A program made the position numbers and the translations under genes. 64,000 nucleotides of DNA from Chitinophagaceae bacterium UBA4407 (GTDB lineage: Bacteria; Bacteroidota; Bacteroidia; Chitinophagales; Chitinophagaceae): NCBI GenBank assembly GCA_002390845.1, contig DGQT01000079.1, positions 1 through 64,000 on the forward strand, read 5' to 3'. Shown piece after piece: positions 50,717-60,940 of the stretch. Under the pieces are notes generated by a model, which saw only the letters and a list, made by a program, of their open reading frames with translations, did no database searches and had not been told where the DNA came from. How positions within the stretch are numbered: the stretch's first letter is position 1; each line of letters opens with the position of its first letter.

Positions 50717-53099
50717 GTTTTGTCCATTTCCAGTTAAGTATTTCCAGCATGTCTTTGCCGTGTTCATTTACATAATGTTTATGTTCTATCAGTTTATCTT
50801 TCAGTTGCTGTTTCAGGTAAGCGCCTTTACTGCCTAACCGTGGCAGGCGGTCTATAACATCAATTACCAAATGAAAGCGGTCTATATCATTTTGCACCCG
50901 CAAATCGAATGGAGTAGTAATCGTTCCTTCTTCTTTGTAACCCCTTACATGCAGGTTGCGGTTAGCACGCCTGTAGGTAAGACGATGTACCAGCCATGGA
51001 TAACCATGAAAGTTAAATATGATGTGTTTGTCTTTGGTGAATATAGAATCATAATCGTCATCGCTTAACCCGTGCGGATGTTCTGATGCAGATTGCAACT
51101 TCATCAAATCTACAACATTCACCACCCTTATTTTAAGATCAGGCAAATGTTCCTGTAATATGGAAACTGCTGCAAGCAATTCTAAAGTTGGCGTATCACC
51201 ACAACAAGCCATCACAATATCAGGTTCTGAACCCTGGTCGTTGCTCGCCCATTGCCAGATACCTATTCCTTCCGTACAATGTATGATAGCAGCTTCCATA
51301 CCAAGCCACTGTGGCAACGCATGCTTGCCTGCTACCACTACGTTTACATAATGACGGCTTCGCAGGCAATGATCAAAAACGGACAAAAGGCAGTTAGCAT
51401 CAGGCGGCAAATACACTCTTACCACATCTGCTTTTTTATTAATCACATGATCAAGAAAACCAGGATCCTGGTGTGTGAATCCGTTATGATCCTGCTGCCA
51501 TACATGCGAAGCAAGTAAATAATTCAGCGAAGAGATCTTCCTGCGCCAGGGCAATTCAGAAGTAACCTTTAGCCATTTGGCATGCTGGCTAAACATAGAG
51601 TCAACAATACGAATAAAAGCCTCGTAACTGTTAAACATACCATGCCTGCCGGTAAGCAAATAACCTTCCAGCCACCCCTGGCACTGGTGTTCACTTAACA
51701 TTGAATCAAGCACCTGTCCTTCGGTTGCAAGAAATTCATCATTCGTTTCTTCCCTTGCTTCCCACTGCCTGTTGGTGATTTCAAAAACTGCGCCTAATAA
51801 ATTAGAAATTGTTTCATCCGGACCAAACACACGGAAGTTATGCTGGTGCCTGTTTAGCTTTGCTACATCACGGATAAATTTCCCTAACACAACAGTATCC
51901 TGCCCCATCGTTGCTCCTGGAGAAACTACTTGCAACGCATGTTCCCGAAAGTCTGGCATGTGCAAATCATGCAATAACATACCACCGTTGGTATGCGGAT
52001 TATCGCTCATTCTGCTGTTTCCTGTTGGTGCTAATGCAGATAGTTCAGCTTTAAGCTTTCCATCTTCGTCAAACAATTCTTCGGGCTTATAACTTTTCAT
52101 CCAATGTTCAAGTTGTTCCACATTTTGCGGATGGTCTGCATCAACCAGTAATGGCACCTGGTGTGAACGGAAAGTTCCTTCATTAGGAACACCGTCAATT
52201 TCTTTTGGACCTGTCCAACCTTTTGGCGATCTTAATATAATCATTGGCCATCGTGGACGTGTTGCATCATTGTTATCATAGGCATTGGTTTTTATTCGAT
52301 GTATCTCTTCAACTGCCTGCTCCATAACTGTTGCCATAAGCTGATGCATGGCCTCGGGATCATCGCCTTCTACAAAATAGGGCGCCCATCCGCAGCCTCT
52401 GTAAAATTGTTCCAGCTCTTCATGTTCTATTCTTGCAAGTAAAGTAGGGTTGCTTATTTTATATCCGTTCAAATGTAGAATAGGAAGAACAACTCCGTCT
52501 GTGATTGGATTCAGAAATTTATTGGAATGCCATGCAGTTGCCAGTGGGCCTGTTTCTGCTTCACCATCGCCAACAACGCAGGCTACGATTAAACCAGGAT
52601 TATCGAAGACTGCACCAAATGCATGACTTAAAGAATATCCCAATTCACCACCTTCATGTATTGAGCCCGGAGTTGTAGGTGCAACATGACTCGAAATGCC
52701 ACCAGGAAATGAGAATTGTTTGAACAGTTTTTTTAACCCGGCTTCATCCTGCGTAATGTTTGGATATACTTCACTCCAGGTGCCTTCCAGGTAAACATTA
52801 CTTACTATTGCAGGGCCGCCATGACCAGGACCGGCAATGTAAAACATATGGAGGTCGTATTTTTTTATAACACGATTAAGATGTACATAAATAAAATTTT
52901 GACCGGGCGTTGTGCCCCAATGACCAACCACCAATGGCTTTACATGTTCCAGTTTCAACGGCTCTTTTAAAAGTGGATTGTCATACAAATAAATCTGACC
53001 TACTGACAAGTAATTTGCGGCACGCCAGTACGCATTTATCTTTTGTAATAATTCAGGCGATAAAGTTTCAATTGCCAGATCCATATTTTCTGTTTGCAT
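50709..53099 (-). CDS. xfp: Phosphoketolase family protein
   Basis: The 796-residue thiamine diphosphate enzyme matches Xfp throughout: LSVGQIYLYDNPLLKEPL, GHGGPAIVSNVYLEGTW, FPGGISSHVAPTTPGSIHEGGELGYSLSHAFGA, GDGEAETGPLATAWHSNKF and a C-terminal FHGYPWLVHRLTYRR. It cleaves xylulose 5-phosphate, and often fructose 6-phosphate, to acetyl phosphate, which acetate kinase turns into ATP and acetate. The aldolase gene overlaps its 3' end by eight bases. A repeat element separates it from the HAD gene upstream. Confidence 0.94.
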   Translation of the reverse strand: MQTENMDLAIETLSPELLQKINAYWRAANYLSVGQIYLYDNPLLKEPLKLEHVKPLVVGHWGTTPGQNFIYVHLNRVIKKYDLHMFYIAGPGHGGPAIVSNVYLEGTWSEVYPNITQDEAGLKKLFKQFSFPGGISSHVAPTTPGSIHEGGELGYSLSHAFGAVFDNPGLIVACVVGDGEAETGPLATAWHSNKFLNPITDGVVLPILHLNGYKISNPTLLARIEHEELEQFYRGCGWAPYFVEGDDPEAMHQLMATVMEQAVEEIHRIKTNAYDNNDATRPRWPMIILRSPKGWTGPKEIDGVPNEGTFRSHQVPLLVDADHPQNVEQLEHWMKSYKPEELFDEDGKLKAELSALAPTGNSRMSDNPHTNGGMLLHDLHMPDFREHALQVVSPGATMGQDTVVLGKFIRDVAKLNRHQHNFRVFGPDETISNLLGAVFEITNRQWEAREETNDEFLATEGQVLDSMLSEHQCQGWLEGYLLTGRHGMFNSYEAFIRIVDSMFSQHAKWLKVTSELPWRRKISSLNYLLASHVWQQDHNGFTHQDPGFLDHVINKKADVVRVYLPPDANCLLSVFDHCLRSRHYVNVVVAGKHALPQWLGMEAAIIHCTEGIGIWQWASNDQGSEPDIVMACCGDTPTLELLAAVSILQEHLPDLKIRVVNVVDLMKLQSASEHPHGLSDDDYDSIFTKDKHIIFNFHGYPWLVHRLTYRRANRNLHVRGYKEEGTITTPFDLRVQNDIDRFHLVIDVIDRLPRLGSKGAYLKQQLKDKLIEHKHYVNEHGKDMLEILNWKWTKHA

Positions 53100-53127
53100 A
53101 ATATTTTATTTTCTAAATGATCATTCA

Positions 53128-53343
53128 TTTTATGAGCCCAACGCCGGTAATACTATTAAGCATTGTTGCGTCGCACTCTTGTACAATAAATCTTTATTGA
53201 GCTCTGCAGCTTATAGAATTTTATTGTATAAGCATGTTTAATACCTGTAAGGCTGACTGCACATTGCTGACACATACTTCAACAGTACAAGTGTGCGACG
53301 CAACGGAAGTTCAATAGCAGCAATACAGACCGGCTAATAAAAA
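53128..53343. repeat. Dispersed two-arm inverted-repeat element inside the phosphoketolase cluster (locus s)
   Basis: The left arm (53128-53184) runs from TTTTATGAGCCCAAC through TACTATTAAGC to GTTGCGTCGCACTCTTGTAC. The right arm (53285-53343) runs from GTACAAGTGTGCGACGCAAC to GACCGGCTAATAAAA. The core is about 100 bp. It fills most of the 296-bp gap between the phosphoketolase and HAD genes. Confidence 0.9.
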
Positions 53344-53395
53344 CATTCCACATTTTTACCTGGCGAAATATAACAACCAGGTCCTCCATAAATAT

Positions 53396-54040
53396 TTATT
53401 CAATCATTAGCCCCATCGTAGCCAACTCGCTTTTGCTTGATAAATAATTTATATGGTGAATGCCCCTGATACCGAGGTCCGCAGCAACATCAACAAAGAG
53501 CTGCACATCGTCAATATAAACTACCTGTTCGGCTGATACCTGCGCAAGATCCAATGCCAGCTTGAAAATATTCGCATCTGGTTTTCTTAAATGAACATAG
53601 CAGGAGGATATAAAAAAATCCACAAAACTGCTGAGCTGAAATTGTTGTATGCGGTAAGCATTCAATTCCTTTGCTTCATTGCTTACTACAATTATTTTTA
53701 AACCATACTGCGTTTTCAATTTTTTAATGAACGCTATCATGTCAATAAAAGGCGTGGTCAGGGAAAACATAAAGTCCCTGAATTGATCGAATGTAAAATC
53801 CCGCTTCTGATAAAACACAAGACGGTGAAGATATTCTTCCAGGCTTATGTTTCCTTCTTCATAAGTAACAAACATCAGGCCATGCCGTTCTTCCATTTCA
53901 TGTATATCCAGATCATATTTGTCAGCCGCCTGTTGCCTGAATTCGTGCCCCCATCCATTACTCAGCAACACACCGCCAATATCCAGAAAAAGAGTGGTTA
54001 TTTTAGTTTCATTTTTCACTGTTAATTTTTTTGCTGCCAC
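53396..54040 (-). CDS. HAD family hydrolase (subfamily IA)
   Basis: The 214-residue protein shows HAD motifs: LFLDIGGVLLSNGWG at the start (nucleophile Asp), VVSNEAKEL (motif II), RKPDANIFKLAL (motif III Lys) and VVYIDDVQLFVDVAADLG (motif IV). It is a phosphatase of unknown substrate, possibly a sugar phosphate or phosphoglycolate. It overlaps the end of the glucan phosphorylase gene by 19 bases, so the two are tightly co-expressed. That context suggests a sugar-phosphate substrate, but I cannot show it. Confidence 0.86.
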   Translation of the reverse strand: MAAKKLTVKNETKITTLFLDIGGVLLSNGWGHEFRQQAADKYDLDIHEMEERHGLMFVTYEEGNISLEEYLHRLVFYQKRDFTFDQFRDFMFSLTTPFIDMIAFIKKLKTQYGLKIIVVSNEAKELNAYRIQQFQLSSFVDFFISSCYVHLRKPDANIFKLALDLAQVSAEQVVYIDDVQLFVDVAADLGIRGIHHINYLSSKSELATMGLMIE

Positions 54041-56658
54041 ATGATCAGGTTATTTTCTAATGGCACGGAAATACTTTGGTAATTTGGAATAACACGTGCC
54101 GTATAATCACCATTAGGTCTTGTAGTGGCTATAAATGCATGAAATAAATTTTGATCGTCAGTAACCGGAATTGCAGCAGGTTGCATGATTACCTTTTCCG
54201 GTGACGCACCATTAATACCGTTCGCATATAATTCAATTAAAACATCTTCAGGATTTATGCCGTTAAGGAAAACGGTTACAATAAAATGGTATCCATTGTC
54301 AGTGTTATTTATTTGAATATTGTTGAATGAAATTCCGCTCCATTTGACAGATAGTTCTATTTTAGTTTGTATAATTTTTTTGCAGGAAGCGCCATCGTCA
54401 GCAGCTCTTTTTAAATACGCTGCTGCAGCGGGAAGATAATATTGCTCTGTGTATTCACGCACTGTTCTGTTGGCAGAAAATTGCGGGGTTAATATCGCCA
54501 TACTTTTCCGCATCCGTTCAGTCCAGCGAACAGGTATTCCATTTTCATTACGTTGATAAAATTCAGGAATTACCTGTTGCTCAAGTAAGGAATACAATGT
54601 TTCAGCTTCAACTGCATCCCATGCAGGATCATCTCCGTGTTCCTGTTCATCGCCCAATGCCCAGCCTACCTCCGGTGTATAGGCTTCTGCCCACCATCCA
54701 TCCAGCTCAGATAAGTTGATGCCTCCATTTACGAGCACTTTCATGCCACTGGTGCCTGAAGCTTCCCATGGTCGTCGTGGTGTATTTATCCAAACATCTG
54801 CACCCTGTACCAGTTGCTCTGCAAGAAGTATGTCATAGTCACTCAAAAAAACAATATGCCCGTATAAATTGTGTTGTTGAATAAATTCTACCCACTGCCT
54901 GATCAATGCTTTTCCTGATTCATCAAATGGTGGGGCTTTACCGGCAATAACTAATTGAACGGGGTGTTCAGGATTTGTGAGTATACGGATAAATCTTTCC
55001 TGGTCATGCAGCAAAAGATCCGGCCTTTTATAAGAAACGAAACGACGGGCAAAACCAAGTGTTAATGTATTTGCATTGAAAACATGTTTTGCAACATTGA
55101 TAGTTTCTGCCGTAAACCCTGCAACACTTAACTGCCTTTCTAATTTTATGCGGATATAATTCACAAGGTTGTTTCTGCAGGTTGTTCGCAATTGCCAGAG
55201 TGCTTCATCCGGCAATGACATAATACTATGTTTAAGTGTTTCAAGATCGCCTCTCCATCGGTTTTTTCCGCAAGCCTCTGTCCATATTGTATCAGCGATC
55301 TCCGCATCCCAGCCTGGCATGTGCACACCATTGGTTACATACCCAACAGGGATTTCTTCATCTGGCCAGCGTGGAAAAAGATTTTCAAATAAATGCCTGC
55401 TGACTTGGCCATGTAAACGACTTACGCCATTCACTGCTCCGCTGCCATGGATGGCGAGAAAAGCCATATTGAAAGACTCTGAATTGTTTTTTGAATCCTG
55501 ACGCCCCAGCGCCATCAGATCGTTAAAGTCAATGCCTAGTTCTTCTTTAGCATATCTTCCAAAAAACCGGTACATTAATGATGGACTGAAATGATCAAAC
55601 CCAGCGGCAACTGCTGTATGTGTTGTAAACAGATTACCGGCACGGGTTATAGCTAATGCTGCTTCAAATGATACGCCGGTTTCTTTCATAAAGCTGCTGG
55701 CTCTTTCCAGGATTAGAAAAGCAGCGTGACCTTCATTCATGTGACAGACTTCGGGATGTATTCCGAGTGCCATAAGCAATTTCAATCCACCTATTCCCAA
55801 CAGGATTTCCTGTTGAATACGCATCTCTGAACTACCTCCATAAAGTTCACTGGTTATTTCCCTGTGCATAGGTAAATTAACCATATCATTACTATCCAGC
55901 AGGTATAGTTTTACATTCCCTACCTGCACCTGCCAGGTGCGTAACCACACATCATATCCTGATAAAACTATTTTCAATCTTAACCATTCCCCATTGTGTA
56001 AACGCAATGGAGAAACGGGTAGTTGACCAGGATCATTATATGGAAACATTGCCTGTTGATTGCCATATTTGTCAATCTCCTGGCGAAAATATCCTTGTTG
56101 ATAAAGCAAGCCGATTGCCACCACGGGTACACCAAGGTCGCTTGCAGATTTTAACTGGTCGCCTGCCACGTTACCTAAGCCACCAACATAAATTGGCAGT
56201 GCTTCGCTTAGCATAAATTCCATGCTGAAATAGGCTACGCAAGTCATATGGGAATCAGGATAGTTTTGCCTGAACCAGGCAGGTTTTGAATTGGTAAGTG
56301 ATTTAGACTTTACTAATGCATTCATTTTATTCCTGAAAACATCATCTGCTAATTTTAATTCAAGCTGATCCTTTGAGACCGTTTGCAAAACGATCCACGG
56401 GTTATGGGTAAGCTCCCATAAGTCAGCATCCAGTTCCTGCCACAAATCATCTGCCGAGTGATTCCATGACCAATGTAAATCGAGGGCAAGCAACATAAGT
56501 ACTTCCATGCCCGGGGCATGGGTAGGTAAAAATGCGTAAGCCTGAATATTATCAACTCCTTCGTTAATCATGATAAGTTTATTGTAAGCATTATTTCTCT
56601 TGTCTTCACCATTTACTGTTATCCGGAAAGATGCTACATTATGCAGTTTTTTTTCCAC
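54022..56658 (-). CDS. glgP: Alpha-glucan (glycogen/maltodextrin) phosphorylase
   Basis: The 878-residue GT35 enzyme releases glucose 1-phosphate from glycogen. It has an N-terminal DUF3417 region (LALDLHWSWNHSADDLWQEL), then YFSMEFMLSEALPIYVGGLG, HMNEGHAAF, VGYVTNGVHMPGW and the cofactor region NTPRRPWEASGTSGMKVLVN with the PLP Lys. The long frame starts at 56658, overlapping the acetate kinase gene by 20 bases. An in-frame Met at 56571 is an alternative start close to where the conserved sequence begins. It overlaps the HAD gene at its end, making a three-gene overlapping unit. Confidence 0.93.
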   Translation of the reverse strand: MEKKLHNVASFRITVNGEDKRNNAYNKLIMINEGVDNIQAYAFLPTHAPGMEVLMLLALDLHWSWNHSADDLWQELDADLWELTHNPWIVLQTVSKDQLELKLADDVFRNKMNALVKSKSLTNSKPAWFRQNYPDSHMTCVAYFSMEFMLSEALPIYVGGLGNVAGDQLKSASDLGVPVVAIGLLYQQGYFRQEIDKYGNQQAMFPYNDPGQLPVSPLRLHNGEWLRLKIVLSGYDVWLRTWQVQVGNVKLYLLDSNDMVNLPMHREITSELYGGSSEMRIQQEILLGIGGLKLLMALGIHPEVCHMNEGHAAFLILERASSFMKETGVSFEAALAITRAGNLFTTHTAVAAGFDHFSPSLMYRFFGRYAKEELGIDFNDLMALGRQDSKNNSESFNMAFLAIHGSGAVNGVSRLHGQVSRHLFENLFPRWPDEEIPVGYVTNGVHMPGWDAEIADTIWTEACGKNRWRGDLETLKHSIMSLPDEALWQLRTTCRNNLVNYIRIKLERQLSVAGFTAETINVAKHVFNANTLTLGFARRFVSYKRPDLLLHDQERFIRILTNPEHPVQLVIAGKAPPFDESGKALIRQWVEFIQQHNLYGHIVFLSDYDILLAEQLVQGADVWINTPRRPWEASGTSGMKVLVNGGINLSELDGWWAEAYTPEVGWALGDEQEHGDDPAWDAVEAETLYSLLEQQVIPEFYQRNENGIPVRWTERMRKSMAILTPQFSANRTVREYTEQYYLPAAAAYLKRAADDGASCKKIIQTKIELSVKWSGISFNNIQINNTDNGYHFIVTVFLNGINPEDVLIELYANGINGASPEKVIMQPAAIPVTDDQNLFHAFIATTRPNGDYTARVIPNYQSISVPLENNLIMWQQKN

Positions 56659-57841
56659 TGGCTAAAACATCACAAACCAATTTTGCTATCATCAATTGCT
56701 CGTTTGTTGGTATTACATATACAGTTACTTTACTTGTATCAGAAGAAATAACCGCATCATTGTTCATGTTTTTTATTTCGTTTAATTCAATTCCTAAAAA
56801 CTCAAGTCCATCGCATACCTGGCTCCGTACTTCAGGAGAATGCTCACCTATACCACCGGAAAAAACCAATGTATCAAGCCCTTCTAAAGCAGCAGCGTAA
56901 GCCCCGATAAATTTTTTTATTTGATAACAGAATAAATCAAATGCATTGGCAGCATCCGTGTTACTGTTTTTATTTTTAATCAATTCCCGCATATCACTGC
57001 TTGTTTTTGATATGCCCAATAAACCAGACTCATGATTTATTAAATGATTAAATTCTTTTGGCGTAAGTTTTTCAACCTGCATAAAATACCATGCAACACC
57101 CGGGTCGAGATCTCCTGTTCGTGACCCCATCACCAATCCCGCTGTTGGGGTAAAACCCATACTGGTATCGATACTCTCACCATTTTCAATTGCTGTAATG
57201 CTTGCACCATTACCAAGATGTGCCATTATTATTTTCCCATTGGCGGTTTCTTTACCTGCGATATGTTTAAGTTGCTGCAACAGGTATGTATAAGAAAGTC
57301 CGTGAAACCCATAGCGCTGAATACCCTTAGTAAAATACTTTGCTGGTATAGGCAAAAGCCTTGCAATAAGCGGCATAGTGGTATGAAAGGCGGTATCAAA
57401 ACAGGCCACCTGTAATAACTTTGGATAGCGTTTTGCAAATACTTCTATCAATATTATTTCTCCGGGTAAATGTTCGGGATCATAAGCTGAGATTTGTTTT
57501 AACTCCGCTAATAATTTATTATTTATTTTTTCAGGAGCAGTATGCTTCATGCCGTGTACAATCCTGTGCCCAATTGCTTTTACTGAATTAAAATCATCCC
57601 TTAGTTCAAGCCAGTCAATAAGATACTTTGCAGCTTCTTCATGATCATTTGCTTTAACAGGTCTTGTAGTTTTTTCATTGCTAAGCGTATCTGTAAAACT
57701 GAATGTTGTATTTTTTATACCAATATTTTCAATTGCTCCATAAAATGATGGAATCAATACACCATCACTTTTATACATTGAAAACTTAATGCCTGATGAG
57801 CCTACGTTGATAGTAAACAGGCATGATTTATTTGACTTCAT
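56639..57841 (-). CDS. ackA: Acetate kinase
   Basis: The 400-residue enzyme converts acetyl phosphate and ADP to acetate and ATP. It has TINVGSSGIKF at the start, HRIVHGMKH, MAHLGNGASITA, MGFTPTAGLVMGSRTGDLDP and VFSGGIGEHSP, all characteristic of AckA. It is the first gene of the cluster and probably has its own promoter in the divergent region at 57842-58342. No phosphotransacetylase gene is visible, which fits acetyl phosphate coming from phosphoketolase. Confidence 0.95.
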   Translation of the reverse strand: MKSNKSCLFTINVGSSGIKFSMYKSDGVLIPSFYGAIENIGIKNTTFSFTDTLSNEKTTRPVKANDHEEAAKYLIDWLELRDDFNSVKAIGHRIVHGMKHTAPEKINNKLLAELKQISAYDPEHLPGEIILIEVFAKRYPKLLQVACFDTAFHTTMPLIARLLPIPAKYFTKGIQRYGFHGLSYTYLLQQLKHIAGKETANGKIIMAHLGNGASITAIENGESIDTSMGFTPTAGLVMGSRTGDLDPGVAWYFMQVEKLTPKEFNHLINHESGLLGISKTSSDMRELIKNKNSNTDAANAFDLFCYQIKKFIGAYAAALEGLDTLVFSGGIGEHSPEVRSQVCDGLEFLGIELNEIKNMNNDAVISSDTSKVTVYVIPTNEQLMIAKLVCDVLASGKKTA

Positions 57842-58072
57842 AAATATTCATCACCTTTTACTTTTAAAAATTATGATTCCCGAACTCATCATTGCTAATA
57901 GCTTTAAAGAATATTGCTGTAAGCTACCTGAATAGTTTATAAGCCAGTTCAAATGTGTGAATCATATAACTCTTTTAAATAATTGTGTAACACTTTACGA
58001 ACCGTATAAACCCACCTTTACATATCACTAAGTGCTGCATAACAATAATGCAGTGTTCCGTTATGTACCGCA

Positions 58073-58130
58073 GTACAAGTGTGCGACGCAACAAAGTTTA
58101 ATAGCAATACACGGGCTTGGCTCATAAATA
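58073..58130 (-). repeat. Dispersed repeat, single right arm (locus t)
   Basis: GTACAAGTGTGCGACGCAAC, then AAAGTTTAATAGCAATAC, ending GCTTGGCTCATAAATA. Confidence 0.85.
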
Positions 58131-58178
58131 AATGATAGTCCATAGCAGATTTTTAGTAATGAAAAATATACTATAAAT

Positions 58179-58236
58179 TTTTTTTGGACTAAACTTTATT
58201 GCTACTATCATCGTCCCTTGTGTCACTCACTTGTAC
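58179..58236 (+). repeat. Dispersed repeat, single left arm (locus u, type B)
   Basis: The arm ends TTGTGTCACTCACTTGTAC and includes TTATTGCTACTATCATC. The outer box is replaced by a T-run and GGACTAAA. Confidence 0.75.
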
Positions 58237-58342
58237 TGCAGCAGAAACATCGGCACAATACTGCATTTCGCTTCTGGAGATTAAAAATTCTAATTAGCAT
58301 AATCTATAAAAATCAGTTTCCAAAAGGCTAATACACTTTTAA

Positions 58343-59692
58343 ATGAAACAGTTAATACAAGGCTTTTTGATATTTTCACTAATTATTTATCCTGAATATA
58401 TTCATGCACAGGATACAGGCACAGCAAGAAAATGGAGTATCAATGAATGTTTGCAATATGCAGCAGGGCACAATATTGAAATAATTACGCTCCGGTTAAA
58501 TGAGCAATCTGCTATAGAGGATTTATCGGCCGCCAAAGGCGTTAAAACACCCAACCTGTATGCGGCAATTGACAATACTTTCAACAATGCAAATAATGAT
58601 GCCAGAGGAAACGGGGTACTGGTGAACCAGTTGGATAATACAGGAACTTATTCGCTTAACTCATCAATTGTTCTATGGAACAGCGGGTATATAAATAATA
58701 ATATAATTCAAAGAGCACTTCAGCAGCGTTCCGCCGGGCTTTCAGCAGATCAGTCGCTCAACAACATTACTTTACAAATTACCCAGGCTTATTTAAACAT
58801 TTTATTATCAAAAGAAAACCTGAAATACATTGCCGACCTGGCGGGCACTTCTGAAGCGCTGGTAAAGCAGGGACAACTGTTTTATGATGCAGGCAGTGTG
58901 GCTAAAATAAATTTACTGCAACTACAGGCCCAGTTTGCCAGCGATAGATATTTGCTTGTTCAGGCACAGAATGCCATACGCCAGAATACGCTTTTATTAA
59001 AGCAATTGCTGCAATTACCGGCAGATACTTTATTTGATATTGTAACACCAGCTTCAGTTGAAATTATTGAAACATTACCTTCCCTGCAAACTGTGCAGCA
59101 AACTGCTTTTCAAAATTTCCCCGAAATAAAAATCGGCAAACTCGGAATTGATATTGCAGCATTGGATATTGAAAAAGCGAAGGCAGGCTTTAAACCTACG
59201 CTTTCTGCAAATGGTTCTTTAGGTTCCGGGTACAATGATGTGATGACGAATAAAGTTTTTCCCAAGACTGGTTATTTCACTCAATCAGGCAATAATTTTT
59301 ATCAGCGCATTGGGGTTAGTTTAACCGTTCCAATCTTATCTAACCGCATTAATAAAACCAATGTAGAGAAAGCCCAAATTGGTTACAGGCAGGCAAACCT
59401 CAATTTTCAAAATTATCAGCTAGTTTTATCGCAGGCTGTGGAGCAGGCTTATCTTAATGCATCTAACGCAATACAGTCTTACAGCGCCGCAGAAGAACAA
59501 CTGACAGCGGCTACAGAAAGTTTCAGGATAATAAAAGAACAATTCAAATTAGGCGGCACCAATACATTTGAGGTATTGCAACTGCGCAATCAATATGTGC
59601 AGGCAGTACAGGCATACACACAGGCAAAATATACAGCCTTACTACAATATAAAATTTACGAATTCTACCTGGGCAACCCGGTTACATTTTAG
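58343..59692 (+). CDS. TolC family outer membrane efflux protein
   Basis: The 449-residue protein has a signal peptide (ending YIHAQD) and the TolC pattern of two long coiled-coil repeats: SINECLQYAAGHNIEIITLRLNEQSA, LLSKENLKYIADLAGTSEALVKQG and the C-terminal RIIKEQFKLGGTNTFEVLQLRNQY. It should form the outer membrane and periplasmic channel of the export system encoded by the next three genes. The adaptor gene starts 6 bp after its stop. The substrate is unknown; peptides, lipids or drugs are all possible for MacAB-type systems. Confidence 0.9.
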   Translation: MKQLIQGFLIFSLIIYPEYIHAQDTGTARKWSINECLQYAAGHNIEIITLRLNEQSAIEDLSAAKGVKTPNLYAAIDNTFNNANNDARGNGVLVNQLDNTGTYSLNSSIVLWNSGYINNNIIQRALQQRSAGLSADQSLNNITLQITQAYLNILLSKENLKYIADLAGTSEALVKQGQLFYDAGSVAKINLLQLQAQFASDRYLLVQAQNAIRQNTLLLKQLLQLPADTLFDIVTPASVEIIETLPSLQTVQQTAFQNFPEIKIGKLGIDIAALDIEKAKAGFKPTLSANGSLGSGYNDVMTNKVFPKTGYFTQSGNNFYQRIGVSLTVPILSNRINKTNVEKAQIGYRQANLNFQNYQLVLSQAVEQAYLNASNAIQSYSAAEEQLTAATESFRIIKEQFKLGGTNTFEVLQLRNQYVQAVQAYTQAKYTALLQYKIYEFYLGNPVTF

Positions 59693-59698
59693 CAGAAA

Positions 59699-60937
59699 AT
59701 GAAAAAGAAAACGATTATATGGATTTTAATTGCAGTGACAATTGTTGCTGCTGTTGTTATTTATTTTGTTACAAAGGAAAAAAAGGTTGCAGTAATATTT
59801 TCAACTGTTAAAACTGAAAATGGCTATATAACAAAAAGTGTAACTGCTACAGGTACGCTTCAGCCTTTGGACACCGTTTCTGTGGGTGCCCAAGTTTCAG
59901 GTTTGGTAAAAACCATATATGCAGACTTTAACAGCGTTGTTAAGAAAGGCCAGTTGCTGGCGCAAATTGAGCCCTCTATTATCAAAGCACAAACACAGGA
60001 ATCAAAAGCCACTCTCGCCAATGCAAAAAGTAACCTGGATTACCAGCAGGTAAATTTTGAAAGGCAAAAAAAATTGTTCAACCTTGGCGCAATCAGTCAG
60101 GCTGATTATCAACTGGCAACCAACCAATACGAGAGTGCCAAAGCGGCTGTAGACAATGCGACAGCACAATTAAAAATTACTTTACAAACACTTTCATATA
60201 CCAATATTTACTCGCCTGTAAATGGAGTTGTACTCAATCGTAATGTGAGCGCAGGGCAAACCATTGCTTCCAGTTTTAGCGCTCCTACGTTATTTGTGAT
60301 TGCAAAAGATCTAACCAAAATGCAAGTACGTGCTAATGTTGATGAAGCCGATATTGGCGGTGTGCTGGCCGGGCAAAATGTTTCCTTCACAGTAGATGCT
60401 TTTCCAGATGATATTTTTAGAGGAACTGTACAAGAGATTTTATTACATGCTACTATTTCTTCAAGCGTAGTAACGTATACCACGCTTATAAATGTGAACA
60501 ACCAAAACCTGAAACTGAAACCGGGTATGACTGCCAGCATCAATATCTATTCTGAAGAAGACAGCAATGCTTTATTAATCCCTTCCCGGGCCTTAACTTT
60601 TAAACCTGATTCAGCTTTATTGAGCAACTATACAATTATTAAAGCTGAAAAAAAAATTGACACCAAGGATACTTTTGTTAAAGCAACTGATGAAAAAGAT
60701 GTAACCAGGCAATCTTATGTATGGGTAAAGACAGGTGATACACTAACACAAAAATTAATTATAACAGGGCTGAACGACGATACAAATGTAAAAGTGATAA
60801 ATGGTTTGTCGCCACAGGATGAAGTAGTAACAAGTGCAGTATCCGGCAATGACCAATCAAGCACCGATGTAACGCAGAAAAGTCCTTTCATGCCGACAAT
60901 GAATAGAAAGAAAACAACCACTGCTCCAAAAAAATAA
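59699..60937 (+). CDS. Efflux periplasmic adaptor (MacA-like)
   Basis: The 412-residue protein has an N-terminal membrane helix (about residues 5-23), a biotinyl-lipoyl-like beginning (GTLQPLDTVSVGAQVSGLVKTIYADFNSVVKKGQLLAQIEP), a coiled coil (about 95-165), and a beta-barrel part with LKPGMTASINIYSEE. The C-terminal tail is basic. It joins the TolC-type channel to the ABC pump. It lies 3 bp before the ATPase gene in the same operon. It is typical of the MacA/HlyD adaptor family. Confidence 0.9.
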   Translation: MKKKTIIWILIAVTIVAAVVIYFVTKEKKVAVIFSTVKTENGYITKSVTATGTLQPLDTVSVGAQVSGLVKTIYADFNSVVKKGQLLAQIEPSIIKAQTQESKATLANAKSNLDYQQVNFERQKKLFNLGAISQADYQLATNQYESAKAAVDNATAQLKITLQTLSYTNIYSPVNGVVLNRNVSAGQTIASSFSAPTLFVIAKDLTKMQVRANVDEADIGGVLAGQNVSFTVDAFPDDIFRGTVQEILLHATISSSVVTYTTLINVNNQNLKLKPGMTASINIYSEEDSNALLIPSRALTFKPDSALLSNYTIIKAEKKIDTKDTFVKATDEKDVTRQSYVWVKTGDTLTQKLIITGLNDDTNVKVINGLSPQDEVVTSAVSGNDQSSTDVTQKSPFMPTMNRKKTTTAPKK

Positions 60938-60940
60938 ATA

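Larger units (their letters stand above)
57842..58342. other. Divergent intergenic region with two repeat arms
   Basis: Between the acetate kinase and efflux operons. It contains a right arm (locus t, 58073-58130) and a type B left arm (locus u, 58179-58236) facing outward from each other. TAGTCCA near 58136 and TGGACTA near 58186 form an inverted repeat between the arms. Promoters of both operons should lie here but no consensus stands out. Confidence 0.55.

Noticed and set aside
50156..50737. Plus-strand open frames of 193 and 122 codons
   Set aside because: They are shadows of the aldolase gene on the opposite strand.
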